A stretch of DNA of 64,000 nt from positions 868,001 to 932,000 of the forward strand of contig WOAB01000837.1 of the NCBI GenBank assembly GCA_027886185.1. The letters run 5' to 3'. Made by a program: the position numbers and the translations under genes. Position 1 is the first letter of the stretch; every line of letters starts with the position of its first letter. A model generated the notes under the pieces. That model ran no database searches. It was given only the letters and a program-made list of their open reading frames with translations, and was not told the DNA's origin. Below are positions 31,926 through 43,226 of this stretch, one piece after another. The stretch is from Rheum nobile. Its lineage: Eukaryota; Streptophyta; Magnoliopsida; Caryophyllales; Polygonaceae.

Positions 31926-32990
31926 ATGAATCAAAACCAAGGTGAAATCCGAAATAACTTTTAAGATTTTTCATTAGATCCGTGGATCCGTATAATATGC
32001 AGTATTATACGCAAATCCTCTCTCAAAATTCACAAACTTAAAACACAACCAGAGGTGCATCTCAAACAATGGAGATCCCAAGCTTCAACACTCAACCTCA
32101 ACATGTTGTTGAGTCATCCGAACAAACTCAGCGAAGTGGTCGTGGTCATAGTCATGGTCGTGGTTGTGGTTGTGGTCGTGTTGCTCATGGTGGTGATGCC
32201 GGTGACACCCCTAAATCCACAAAAATACCCCTAGAGTAAGGCTGATGATTTGCTCTTCATCTGTAGGTACTTAAACACCACTAAAGACCCGTAATAAACA
32301 CCAATACCTCCGATTCATTCTGGAAGCGAGTTCAATCCTACTGGAACACTTATAAACAACTAGATCACGGCAAGCGAACTATAAAAAGTGTTAAGCAAAT
32401 ATGGCATACGTGTAATCCTAATGTGAATAAGTTTATTTATGCGTTTCGGGATGCATGTGTTGATAAAAAAAAGTGGGGAGTCAGAGTATGATGTTATCCA
32501 GAAGGCACATGATATGTATTTTAATTATGTGGGGAGGAGGTTTTTATATGAGCATGCATGGCAGGCTCTTTGGTATGAGCCAAAATGGAGTCATTCTTAT
32601 TTGAACCAAGCGAGCGGGATGAACCCAAGCTCGGCAAGTGCCGCAAGCTCAAAAAGATCAATGTGTAATATGGAAGGTTCTAATCAAGATACTTCAACAA
32701 GTTCTTTCACTGGGGTTTCACAGCATCCTCAGGGCATCAAGCCGGCTAAACAAAAGGGAAAAAAGTGGCATCCACAAGTTGTGTTGAAGATGATGAGGAA
32801 GATAAATTCTTTAGAAAAAAACTTGTAATTTGTGATAGAGTGCATGAATTGGTGACAAAATAGGGAGAAGCAAGTGCATTTTCTTTAGGACAAGAGCATG
32901 GAGTTGGAATAAAATAACATTGAGTTTCAAAAGAAGAACATTGAGTTGGAACAAACGAAGATCGAGGAGAGGAACATGAAGTGGGACATG
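31926..32990 (+). pseudogene. Harbinger ORF1 (Myb/trihelix DNA-binding protein), broken
   Basis: ORF1 proteins bind the element's ends and help bring transposase to the nucleus. Pieces in different frames: MNQNQGEIRN, a Gly/Arg/His-rich stretch (SGRGHSHGRGCGCGR, about 32130), FWKRVQSYWNTYKQ and RTIKSVKQIWHTCNPNVNKF (trihelix, about 32320-32430), then ESEYDVIQKAHDMYFNY, FLYEHAWQALWYEPKW and SASAASSKRSM. A Lys/Glu-rich end at 32900-33010 (KKNIELEQTKIEERNMKWDM) predicts a coiled coil. At least three frameshifts or stops. Confidence 0.75.
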
Positions 32991-33309
32991 CTCCAGTATC
33001 TGAAAAAGAATTACAAAGACATCTTCATCATGAGTACCTGAATATTACATAACCACAGAATTGTTGCGTGTGATAGCAATTCATGTGGTCCGAAATCATG
33101 CAAAGAAAGCAATTTATTGCATCTGCAAACATAGCATGTGATACTATGCTTTTATGTATTTTGGACTAAGCATAGAGGTACTTTAATGGGTTGGCATTTG
33201 CTAGAATTTAAAAGATCTATATAAGTGAGGATAAACAATGGTTTAGTCACTCCTCAAATTTCTTAAAATCTATAATTTCTAAAAGTGTCTAGTTCATCCT
33301 CAAACTCCT

Positions 33310-34621
33310 CAAACTCAAACCCTTTCCTTTCTAGTGATAGCTTTGAAGATGGTGAGTACCAAGGAATTGTACAAGAAGCGCTTGATGTGTGTGATGCACT
33401 TCAAGAACGTGCTCAACAATGCAGAAACAATGCATAACCAGAAAGTTTACAAAGGCGACATCGCCAGACCTATATTGAAAAAGGAAGGGAACAAGGATAT
33501 GAGCAACTTTACAAAGATTATTTCTCTGATCAACCCACTTATCCAGATGATGTCTTCCGACGTAGGTTCAGAATGTGCAAGGAAGTTTTCAAGCGCATTG
33601 TGGAAAGACTTGAGAATGGAATGGAGTACTTTCAACAAAAGCCAGCTGCAAGAGGTAGGCTTATTATATCTGTATTATAAAAATATAGTAGTGAGATACG
33701 TATGTTGGTTTATGGAACTGCTGTTGATGCTTGTGATGAGTATCTCCGTCTTTTCGGAGGAGCCACAAGGCATTGCTTAGACCATTTTGTTGATGGAATA
33801 ATTACCTTTTTTGTGATGAGTATCTGAGGCGTCCCACCGCGATAGACTTACAATGCCTACTAAGCATGGCTGAGTCTCGTGGATTTCCTGGGATGTTGGG
33901 TAGCATCAATTATATGCATTGTAGATGGAAAAATTGTCCAACTACATGAAAACGGTCAATATGCCTGTGGAGATCATGTTCATCCAAAAATCATTTTGGA
34001 GGTTGTTGAATCATACGACCTGTGGTTTTCGCATGCATTTTTTGGGATACCAGGTACGGCTAATGATATTAATGTTCTTGATCGATATCCTATTTTTGAT
34101 TAAGTTCTACATGGTAGAGCTCCAAACATGAATTTCACGGTTAATGAAAATAAATACAACATGGGATATTATATCGCTGATGGCATCTACCCGTGTTGGG
34201 CGACATTTTGTCCAATCAATTCGGTTCCCTCATGGAGATCAAGCCCATTTGTTTGCCTAAAACCAAGAGTTTGTTCATAAAGATGTGGAAAGGCGTTTGG
34301 AGTGTTGCAATCTCGTTTGCAATAGTTCGTAAATCAGCACTCTCGGATTTTGGAAAGCTTGGAAGGATAATGAAGGCTTGCATAATTCTACATAATATGA
34401 TCGTAGAAGATGAACGATATTCTTACACCCATCATGGATACAAAATCCCACAATTCGGTGAAGGATTAAGTGGAGAGACTACATCGGTGGATAACCCGGA
34501 TTGGACATACTCCAACGATAGACCAGAGATTATGAACAATGTAATCACAAGGATGGCTCGACTTCAGGATAGAACTATACATCACCATCTTAAGGAAGAT
34601 TTAAAGAAACACATTTGGTAA
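33310..34621 (+). pseudogene. Harbinger transposase (DDE), broken
   Basis: Pieces in order: [147 protein letters not shown] and KACIILHNMIVEDER. The catalytic first Asp, in the family's GSIDCMHW motif, is Asn here. A one-base loss near 34293 (GAAAGGCGTTTGG) shifts the frame at the catalytic Glu region (DVERAFGVLQ in relatives). Certainly inactive. Confidence 0.88.
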
Positions 34622-34966
34622 CAATATCACGATAATTAGATTGTTTTGGTGTTATGTGTTGCTTTTAATTATTAAGTCATGTATCGTCTAATGTTTGTCG
34701 TTAAATTCGGTCCTTTACTTTCGTTTATGTTGTTTTGTATTCTCTTGAATGTATGCATTGCTAGTTTATGTTGTTTTTAATATATATGTATGTTTGTCGT
34801 TAATTTTCTTTCGATTTTTAATAATATAACAAAATAATTGAATTAAAATATATTTGATCAATTTTATGTATGATTTTTTAACAAATAAGTAAATTTGGTA
34901 ATTTAATATATAATAAGGGGTATTATTATAATTTAATATAATAAAGGATATATTGGTAATTTAATA
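34622..34966. other. AT-rich 3' flank of the Harbinger gene
   Basis: T-rich sequence with ATGTTGTTTT/TAATATATA stretches; no gene. Confidence 0.5.
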
Positions 34967-35225
34967 CTCCCTCTGTCCCCGAAAGTTTGTCCCATGGGGG
35001 AGTGGCACATTTGTCGATGCACATTTTGTATCGTTAATATATCTCTAATTACATATTAATAAAAATTATAATTTATTGATATTATCAAAGTACTCGTTGA
35101 GACGAATCAAATAAGACCCCACATGACTAGGTTTTTTTATATATTGGAAGAAATCTTGAAGATTCTCTTCAACTGTGAATAGTGTCAAGATTGGCAATGG
35201 GACAAACATTTAGGGACAAACGGAG
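34967..35225. mobile_element. Stowaway MITE (Tc1/mariner type)
   Basis: Ends CTCCCTCTGTCCCCGAAAGT and, in reverse, CTCCGTTTGTCCCTAAATGT, with TA target duplication on each side (34965-34966, 35226-35227). 259 bases, no coding. These are the classic Stowaway terminal repeats. Confidence 0.9.
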
Positions 35226-35470
35226 TATAAGGAAAGGGGTATAATTATAATTTAATATAATGCTAAAATCCCCCTAAAAGCCCCATGGATAAAATCCAAC
35301 ATTTCACTTAGGGGTTTTTAACCGTTAAATTTGGCTAAAAGCCACCCATGAGCCTCTTATGGGACTCATGGTTAAAGATTCTTAACTTTCAACTAAGGTT
35401 GGAAATTTGGCTAAAAGCCACCCATGAGCCCCTTAGGGACAGACGGAGTATAAGGAAAGGGGTATAACAA
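35226..35470. repeat. Duplicated block next to the Stowaway MITE, with a second Stowaway end
   Basis: AAATTTGGCTAAAAGCCACC (continuing to GAGCC) occurs exactly at 35327-35354 and 35403-35430. TAGGGACAGACGGAGTATAAGG at 35433 copies the Stowaway right end and the bases after it (AAGGAAAGGGGTATA, also at 35228). Confidence 0.6.
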
Positions 35471-35639
35471 ACCTTATGCTAGTGGTTAATAAAACATATA
35501 CGTAGGTTGAAAATACATTATTAAAATACACTAATGTACCTAGGTTCATACATATTATGCGAGGGGTTCATAAATTTTAAAATGCACGAATGTACATAAG
35601 TTCATACATATTATACTAGAGGTTAATAAACTTATACAT

Positions 35640-36590
35640 AGCGAAGTCGAAGCGGAGCCCCAAAGCAAAAAACATCATGACGTGCCTCAAGTTGTTCGTG
35701 GTGCGAAGAAGGCAATGACAGACACTAGCGTGGGCTCTGACATTGCTCGGCTTACGGAGGGAGTTGATATGGAGACACTAAGAAGATTTGCCTCACTTGG
35801 GCCTTCTATGGCTAACATGCATAAGTTGGCTATTCTAGAGGATGCTTGCCACGAGAAAAAGGAATGACTGAAGACCTTGCCCGCGTTGTTCTTGTAATTC
35901 GAAGCTATGAAGTACTAAGAGATGGTATATCACTTTTCTTACCTTTTCCTTGATGACTTTACCGCATTGATTTCCTACCTCACTATATCCACCCTATTGT
36001 ATCTTGCAAGCTCGCCTCAGTATGTTGGCTACAACATCATATTGTGCTGCTCTAGAAGAGAGGTACAAGGGGTTCAAGAGGAATATGAAGCCCGCGAGAA
36101 GCTAGAAAATCTGACTAAGTGGGTTGAGCAGGCAACAACCGAATGTAAGGAAGTTGCGGTGAATGCAAGAGACATCAAAGGGAGAATGCGGGGCTTGAGA
36201 ATTAGTAGAAGGAAGAATTACAGAAGACCGCATCTTGAAAGGACAAAGAGATAGAAAAGCTCAAAAAACAACGCAATGAATCTAGGCTTGAAGCGGAGAA
36301 ACAATGCGAAAGAACTGAGTGCGTTGATCCTGAATACTTGAAGTTGGAAGATTACCAAATGAAGACGGCAGATGAACTGAGTGTGTTGATCCCAAGAATA
36401 CTTACTTCACTCCTGATTACACAGACTTCTTTGGCGAGCCTCCACTTCCAAATTCAGATGAGGGAGAGGGTACAACAACGGGTGTTGACGGGACCAATGA
36501 GGCAAATACCATGGCATCACCACCTCGAGATCTTGATGAGCCATAATTTTCCTCATCGTTTTCTTCTTTAATAAAACACTGGAGAACTTC
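35640..36590 (+). pseudogene. Remnant of a retroelement accessory ORF (coiled coil)
   Basis: Broken plus-strand frames with VPQVVRGAKKAM, SDIARLTEGVDMETLRRFAS, EEYEAREKLENLTKWVEQ, IEKLKKQRNESRLEAEKQCE and, near the end, FFGEPPLPNSDEGEG. The Lys/Glu spacing suggests a coiled coil. The layout resembles the late exons of the antisense gene in Tat elements (as at 21421-22107) or related plant transposon proteins. I do not recognise it firmly. Several stops and frame changes. Confidence 0.35.
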
Positions 36591-36727
36591 TACTAGTGTT
36601 TCGACCTTATGCGGTCTTTTGTTAATGATTTTGTAACTAGATTTTCCTATGTAAGAAAAAGCCTTCTTTTGACTGCTTTTGCTCTAATTGCTGGCATACT
36701 TGAGGGAATGGCTGGCGAACCAGGTGG

Positions 36728-36781
36728 CAGCCCTAAGTGAGCTTAAGGATCTCACCCATTTGGAAGAACGCAATGGCAGCA
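36728..36781. repeat. Left stub of the ~50-bp tandem repeat array
   Basis: One monomer, CAGCCCTAAGTGAGCTTAAG and onward to CAATGG, then CAGCA, directly before the outer Gypsy LTR. It matches the monomers at 59824-60352, so the Gypsy element inserted inside the array. Confidence 0.8.
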
Positions 36782-37493
36782 TGATGTGTTCTTGCCTCCG
36801 ATGACGAGCACACTTGTCAAAGGTGACACCTTGGATCTAGTCTTAGGCGAGAAGTCACAAGCTTTGCCTTGTCAAGCCTGCCGTGGAACCCTTGTGTGCA
36901 AACCCTTGTTGTACTGCACGAAAGGTTGACAAGAGGTGGCGAAGGTGAACAGTAACTTTAGAGGTTATCGGACATGATAGTAGCCGATGGCGAACCCGGT
37001 GGAGAGCGTCTGGGTAGTATCGGCGGCGGCGACGATGGATGTCAAGACGAGTGTCAAGACAACGGCGATGGCGGCGATGGCGAGTGCGATGGCGATGGTG
37101 AGCAATCGACTGGGTTGGTGTCTGGGCTTGATGGCGACGGTGATAGCAATGGCGATGGTGGATGTCACAAGCGATGCTAGCGACGGCGACAACGATGGGT
37201 TTGGGTTCGATTGTGCGATTGCGATGGCGAAGGCGGAAGCGATTGTACGGATGGTGTTGGTGTGTGAGTTGGGGATAGATGACTTGAAAAGACAAGTCCT
37301 TTTCCGTAGCGTCGGCGCAGAGTGAACGGAGATGCGAAGGAAGAGTTTGCTTGAGGGTTCAAGCGGTTGCCGTAGCATCGGCGCGGGTGAAGGGGATGCG
37401 AAGATAGAGGGTGACGTCCAATCAAGGGTAGGAGGATAAACACTCTACTAAAGCCTTGATTAAAATTGAACGTAAGTAAAAACAATAACAAAG
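36782..37493 (-). repeat. Outer Gypsy 3' LTR, first part
   Basis: Matches 55020-55735. It contains a GGCGATGG-rich stretch (37020-37230) that leaves long open frames on both strands by composition alone. Cut at 37493 by the next element; the LTR resumes at 48260 with TTTGACTTAAATACTAAAGG. Confidence 0.9.
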
Positions 37494-38688
37494 TGATGTG
37501 ACTATGTCGCATCATGAACAAGACTCAAGCCATTCAAGCCATGAAGACTCAAGCGCCGATGCCGCCACGCCTAGGGCATCCGAGCTAGGGCATGGAAGTT
37601 GGCCCGGCAATTCTCACAACCCTCCGAGCCATCTTTTGGGGGATGATCCCACTGGCCCTCTAAGAGATATGGAGCACAAGAATGCCTATGAAATTGGCGT
37701 GGAAGCAAGGAAGTGCTACACACCTATGGTAGGCACAAGGGAGGCCGACACTCGGGTCCTTCCGGGTCGAATCACTCGGGCTCGGGCTCGAGCATTACAA
37801 GAGGGACTCCAAGCTGGCTTGATGACCATGGGAGCGCCGAGCCAAAAGGAAGATAAGGCCATGTGTGCCTTGGTGCAACAACCGGGTCAAGTGCAAGGAT
37901 TCCTTAAGCCATGTGGGGCTTGTTTTGAAGAGGCATTCAATGCCGATTTTGTGTGGGTCTTTATGACATTTTCTACCTTATTTATTGTCTATGTGATGGT
38001 TAAACTCGAGCATTAGGGGTTGGGTTTATAAGGGGGTAGCCGGCCCTTGTTTTCATGATGCAAAGCTTGAACCAAAAACGTTGTTTTCTCTCTCTTTTTT
38101 CAAGGGAGTTTTCTGCAGAATTTTAGTGTTTCTTCCATCACTTAGATAGCTTGAAAAACCCAGGTTGTGAGTCATATCAACCTTCATGCAAGGCCTCCTT
38201 TGGTGCGTCATATCCAAGGCGAGTTCTTCACTAGTTCTTATAAGGTGCGGTGCGTCATATCCAACCCTTGTAAGTCCATATCCCTTCGACTTTTACCCTA
38301 TCTCTCCGCCTAAAATATTGCCCTCAAAACCACCCTTGAATCACCCCAAGATCATACAAAGAACCAGCCCAAGACGTGCTTCCAATCTGCCCTCAAACTT
38401 CCTCTCGCCGGAGCCAAGTTCCTTGCGGAAACCATCTGCGACACCTCAGTAGATTCGCTATATCTTCTGATTCCTAGATCGGTTCACTCTCAAATTTTTA
38501 GACTTTCATCTAGACTTCCGGATCTACCACTGGGATTTGGAATCGCTCAATTCGGATCCCGGAACAGAGAGAACCATCCATATGAATACAGACGATTCCC
38601 CTTGACGGGTTGGTGTTGTCTCGCCTAACTCCTTTGGCTCTTGTGGACTTCCTCGCACCGAAGGCTTCATCCCAATCCTCACGCATCA
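37494..38688 (+). repeat. 5' LTR of the middle element
   Basis: 1195 bases. Compared with 47070-48254 it has numerous substitutions and small indels (for example the extra CATTCAAGC near 37535), clearly more than the innermost element's LTR pair. Confidence 0.92.
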
Positions 38689-38690
38689 TG

Positions 38691-38702
38691 TGGTATCAGA
38701 GC
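38691..38702 (+). promoter_or_regulatory. Primer binding site of the middle element
   Basis: TGGTATCAGAGC, two bases after the LTR end CATCA: full match to the plant initiator Met tRNA primer site. Confidence 0.9.
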
Positions 38703-39653
38703 CACGCAAGGTATGTCCTAAACATGGCTTAGAATTTCAAGTTACAATAGTGCAAGTGAAGTTCTAGCCGGGTTGTTGTTTAGCCTTGTTGTTCCATGCG
38801 TTTTGTGTCTTGTTCTTGGACATTTTTTTTTCCTGCAATTTTCTGGGGTCGTTTCTGCATTATTCTGAGTGTGGAAAGGTTGAAGATGAAGGGTTAATGC
38901 AGCCATAAAAAAATTCAGGAGTTGTGGTTTGTTGAAAGGTCTTGTGCATTAAATTGTTCGGTTTCCTTGTGCTCTTCATTTGCCCGAATTTAGTGCATGT
39001 TTGGCTGACCTTTGGCTGCTTTAAAACACATTAAAACAGAACATTTTGAGCCCATAAACCGAGCCTTGTATCCCCTGGACCACCCTTGCAGTTTATGCAA
39101 TCTTGACTAGTAAAGCTTGCCTAGTCTTGTGTTTAGGATACGAGAACGGTTGCCTTGGTTGATTCTCTTTGTTTTGTTTTGTTGCATGCTCATTGTGACT
39201 TGCCTTTGCTTGTCTCTACTTGTTTAAAAAAAAAAAAAAAGCTCAAGAAAAACCGGGTCTAAACAGGAGAGACCATAGAAAAAAGTGAGCTCATTCGGCT
39301 TGTTGTTTGCTCTTGAAAAAAAGAAGGTGCTCAAGAAAAACCCGGCCTAAATAGGAGAGGCCATAGAAAAAAGTGAGCCAACCTAAGAGCCAATTCAGTT
39401 TTTTTTTTTTGTGAAAAAGAGTTTTCAAAATCAAGTGCGTACTTAGTAGCTTCCTAGACATAGGTCCGGGCAAGCTAGCTAGTCTTTGTTCGCCTAGCCA
39501 AACCCTTTCCTAGCCGTGACCTACATTCACTTGCATCTTGTTGTGATTTGAGTTTTAGGTCAGTTTTGGGGCTATCTTGTTTGGCTTGGTATACTATATC
39601 TTGCTTGGTTTTGTGTTGTTGCTTTTGGTGCTTGGTTGTTTGCTTTGTCTAGG

Positions 39654-40991
39654 ATGGTGGACGATCACTGAGCCGGGAAGGACCTTGACACATCTACACA
39701 AGGGCGTGTATCTCCACCCACGGAAGTGACCTTGCAAGACATTCAACAAGTCTTGCTCGGCAATGAACAATCCTTGCTAGCTATTAATGCACGGCTGGAA
39801 AGTGTGGAGCGCAAACAAGAGGATACCGCCGAGCAATTGCAACAATTGAGTGTTAACCGTCCTCCAAGCCATGGCCATGTTGTGCCACCAGTTTCAAGAG
39901 AATTCATTGGGTCCGCGACTAATAATGTGGACCATGTGCAAGTCCGGGAGGAAGCGTCCTCTTCTCATGCGCCGAGAGTGTCTTTGGCGCCACAAGGAGG
40001 ATATGCGGCATACGAAGCGCCACCATTTGTAGCAACCTCGGGGGTAAGTATGTTCAATGAGTTTGCTTCATTTCCTAATAATATCCCTATTGGTGCTACT
40101 AACCTTCCAGGTTATGGAGTTGGAGGCTATGACTCATATGGGCAATCTCAAGTTACACCTACGCCCACCGCTAATATTTTCCCTCCACAAATGGCGATGA
40201 GGGGACCTCAAGCCCGTGCACATATGCGGCCTCCAATGCCTCCCCAACGACATGTTCCCCCGGCCTACCATGAAGAAAGGCCACACGGGAGGGAGCAACA
40301 CCATGGTGTTAAGCTCCATGTGCAACCATTTGCAGGATCTTCCAACGGGGATGAATGCTTGGATTGGATGGCCAAAACTGAATCCATGAGAGTTTAGCCA
40401 AAGGTTCAAGCTTCCTATGTTGAGTTTTCAAGGCCAGTTGAAGTGAGGCAAGTCTATCCACCCACACCTATGGTTCCTAGGAGTCCTTGTGTTGAACCCT
40501 TGCAAGTTGTGAAGTCATCCTTTGGTGATGGGGAGTTGAAGGAAGAACCTCCACTTATAGCCGAATCATGTCAGCCTTCTTTGCTCATTGAAGATGAGCT
40601 AAAGCCAAAAGAAAAGGAGGAGGAAGTTAAAGAACCATCTCTTTTATCTACGAAAGGCAAACGTCCATCCATCATTGCCCGTAGTTCACTCAACTCTTTG
40701 GGTACTCCATGGATGGATTCAACATCTATGGTTCCTTCATGTTTGCCGTTCCTATTCCAAGAAGAGGTTAACGACAAGGATGATAAGCCTTCTGAACTCA
40801 AGAACACTTGTGACCATGAGAAGAAGGATGTGCAATCTAAGGCTCATTCTAGGGGAGTAGCACTTGACTCTACTCAGTTTATTTTTTTCCCTTTGCATCA
40901 AACTGAATTGTTTTCAAGGGTTAGTAAATCCCTAGTTCATGAATATGTTTTTGTAGGTGAAACTAGATATTCATGCATACACCATAGTTCT
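39654..40991 (+). pseudogene. Gag-like ORF of the middle element, interrupted
   Basis: ATG at 39654 (MVDDH) meets a stop after five codons. The frame then stays open: LQDIQQVLLGNEQSLLAINA (about 39732) with a coiled-coil look, a Pro/Gln/His-rich part, then VKLHVQPFAGSSNGDECLDW, which is the start of the Gypsy capsid domain. A TAG at 40395 follows. The same frame continues to 40991 as an acidic Ser/Lys/Glu-rich stretch (LKPKEKEEEVKEPSLLS) until the innermost element's LTR cuts it. No zinc knuckle or enzyme domain. The capsid domain is only about 20 residues long, so an internal deletion is likely. Confidence 0.65.
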
Positions 40992-41721
40992 TGATGAGCC
41001 CCGGTTAGTGACCACCAAGACGTCGACACCTCGATGCCATGACAATCAAGCCACCGGCTTCGACTCCAAGGCACCAAGGCGCATGACAACCACCAAGAGG
41101 AAGCAGACCCTGACACGGTCCAAGACTCGGCCGAGTCTTGGGCCGAGTCAGGGCAACAATGCCTGACACGGTCAGGAACTCGGCCGAGTTCCTGGCCGAG
41201 TCAGGACCTGCCGAGTCCTTGCTTTGCTCTTGCGTGTTGCTCCCTTTTGCTACTTGTTTTTATGTCTTGCTTTGCTTTTGTGGATGTGTGGATCCATTTG
41301 CATATGGGCTCCTAATCCCCTAGACTATATAAACTCATGTTGTCTTCCTTTTCATTTAGTTGAAGTCTAATAGAGTGGGTTTATACCTTGGGTTGAGATT
41401 CTCCCCAAGGCCTCCCACTATAGGCTTCCAACTCCAAGCTTGTAACTCATCCTTCATTGAATCTAGTTGTTGTTTCCACAAGATCTCTTCCCTTTGCTTG
41501 CACACTCAAGATCCAAGCCAAGAACCCTCTCTCCAAGAGGGTTCCTTGGCTCCCATTGGTTCGGCCACTCAAGCTCAAGATCCATAGCCATTTCGTCCAT
41601 CTCCCACCAAGAACACCTTGGAGAGCCTTTGGAGCTAAGAAGGAAGGAGAAGAAGCCAAGCTTAGGCACGATCTAGCTTCACTTGGGAAGAAGAACTCCT
41701 TTGGGGGTTTTATCCTCATCA
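40992..41721 (+). repeat. 5' LTR of the innermost element
   Basis: Contains TATA-like CTATATAAACTC (about 41323-41334) and the doubled GACACGGTC...CTCGGCCGAGT palindromic motifs (41110-41205). Nearly identical to 45901-46630. Confidence 0.93.
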
Positions 41722-41722
41722 A

Positions 41723-41737
41723 TTGGTATCAAGAGCC
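41723..41737 (+). promoter_or_regulatory. Primer binding site of the innermost element
   Basis: TTGGTATCAAGAGCC after the LTR end: like the Met tRNA site TGGTATCAGAGCC but with one extra A, a variant worth noting. Confidence 0.7.
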
Positions 41738-43226
41738 AAAGCCCAAGCTAAGTATTTCCTCTCCTCTTTAGATTTGGTTCTTGGAGCTTACATTCATAGC
41801 TTGTATGAGATTTCTTGTGATTGCCATGGTAGACATGCTCTAGGGTTATGATTCCTCTTGTTAGCTTGATTTTTTTTTCTTGCTTTTCATGTCTTGTGTG
41901 AGTTCTTCATATTCAGCCCTTCATGCTTAGTTTCTTAAGCTTTGCACGAAATTTCTTGCTACTTCATGTTGAGCATGCTTTTGGTTTAGACTCTCTCTTG
42001 TTTGCTTGAACCTTTGGCTTGTTTTTCATGACTAGCATGAGTTGTTCTTGCTCAGTTTTTCTGCACTTTCATGCTTCTTTTGCTTGCTTTTAGGATGGTT
42101 TAGTAGTTTTTTTTTCGTGGCCTTGTCATCCCACCCAAACCCACCCAAAAAACAGCCCCAAAAACACAAAAAAAACCCACTTCCGGCGACTTTTCCCAAC
42201 TCCGGCGACCGGACCACCACCTCTGCTGCCCTACCACCACCACGCACCACCCAACCCACCACCACAGTCCACTAACCCAGCCGGCCCCCCCTTGTGTATT
42301 GTTCCTTTGACCATTCTTAACTAGTGCATGTGATTTGAACATTTGTGGTAAAGGACCATTCTCCTTTCTCTCTTCCTCCTTTTGGGTATCTTAGGTAGTT
42401 AGGGAAAGTGCCAAAATTGTCCCTTGGCAGCCAAGTGTGGGATAGAGAGCTTGATAGCTACTTTTTGTGGGTTTCCTAAAAGAGGAGGATATTAGGGGCA
42501 AATCTCCAATCCTCTTTCTCTCTTCTACATCTTGTCCCATACCAAATCAAATGGGGCATCTTTCTCTTCCACACCCTTGGTACCACCCAACACATATGTA
42601 GGGGGCCCCTCAACCGAAATTTCTCCAAGCTAATTAGTGGACCTTGCTTGCTCTTTGTTTTGTAAAAGCCATTTAAACAAAAAAAAAAAGAGGCCAACAA
42701 AAGGCAAAGGCCCAAGTCAAAACCAAAAAAAAAAAAAAAAAAAAAAAAAAACAAAAGAGAAGAAATTCGGATCATTCAAAAAGAAAAGAAAAAAGTCAAC
42801 TACAACATCATTTGCAAGCCAAGGCCACCTTCCTTTGTTTGGTTCGGTGGGGCCACTTCCTTTGGCGGGCTCTCTCACCCTCACTCGGTACCATGGGCCA
42901 CTAAGCCCGTCTCTCCGCATTCTTCTAGGAGACTTGCCGTGAACTCCCTCCTTCCCATGGACCCATAGAGTGGCCGATTGCCCTCTTGATCATCCTTGTC
43001 CCCTTGGGCCTTTTCGGCACTCTCTTCAACTAGTCTAAGGTCTTCATTTGTGATAATTGTGATTACCTTGGTTGCCTAGATCATTGTTTTGCTTGCCTTC
43101 TTGCTTGCATTGCTTGGATTAGCTTGTCATAGGCCTAAGGTATTCATTATGTGTTAAGTATGCATTGTTTTGCTTGCTTGGGACTCTTTACTTGGTTTGC
43201 CTGTTACTTGTGCTAGGTGAGTCCCC
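41738..43226 (+). other. Long leader of the innermost element
   Basis: No gene. T-rich, then a run of about 26 A's (42726-42751) and pyrimidine-rich stretches. A roughly 1.5 kb untranslated leader precedes the ATG at 43227. Confidence 0.6.

Larger units (their letters stand above)
31815..34625 (+). mobile_element. PIF/Harbinger DNA transposon, inactivated
   Basis: A TATA box (CCTATAAATAAG, about 31815) is followed by two genes in the usual PIF order: a Myb/trihelix-like ORF1 and the DDE transposase ORF2. Both are frameshifted. I could not place the terminal inverted repeats or the 3-bp TTA target duplication with confidence, so the limits are those of the recognisable content. Confidence 0.8.

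Noticed and set aside
36965..37378. Long open frames on both strands in the GGCGATGG-rich stretch (and again at 55075-55569)
   Set aside because: Low-complexity GC-rich repeat inside an LTR leaves several frames open at once. No domain, and the same sequence occurs in both LTRs.
38691..38702. Possible tRNA gene remnant (TGGTATCAGAGC; also at 6693, 41724 and 55004)
   Set aside because: Only the 12-15 base primer-complementary stretch is present, directly inside LTRs; these are primer binding sites.
42726..42751. Poly(A) run as a retroposed mRNA tail
   Set aside because: It sits in the leader of the innermost LTR element with no upstream mRNA-like sequence and no flanking duplication; a simple A-run.
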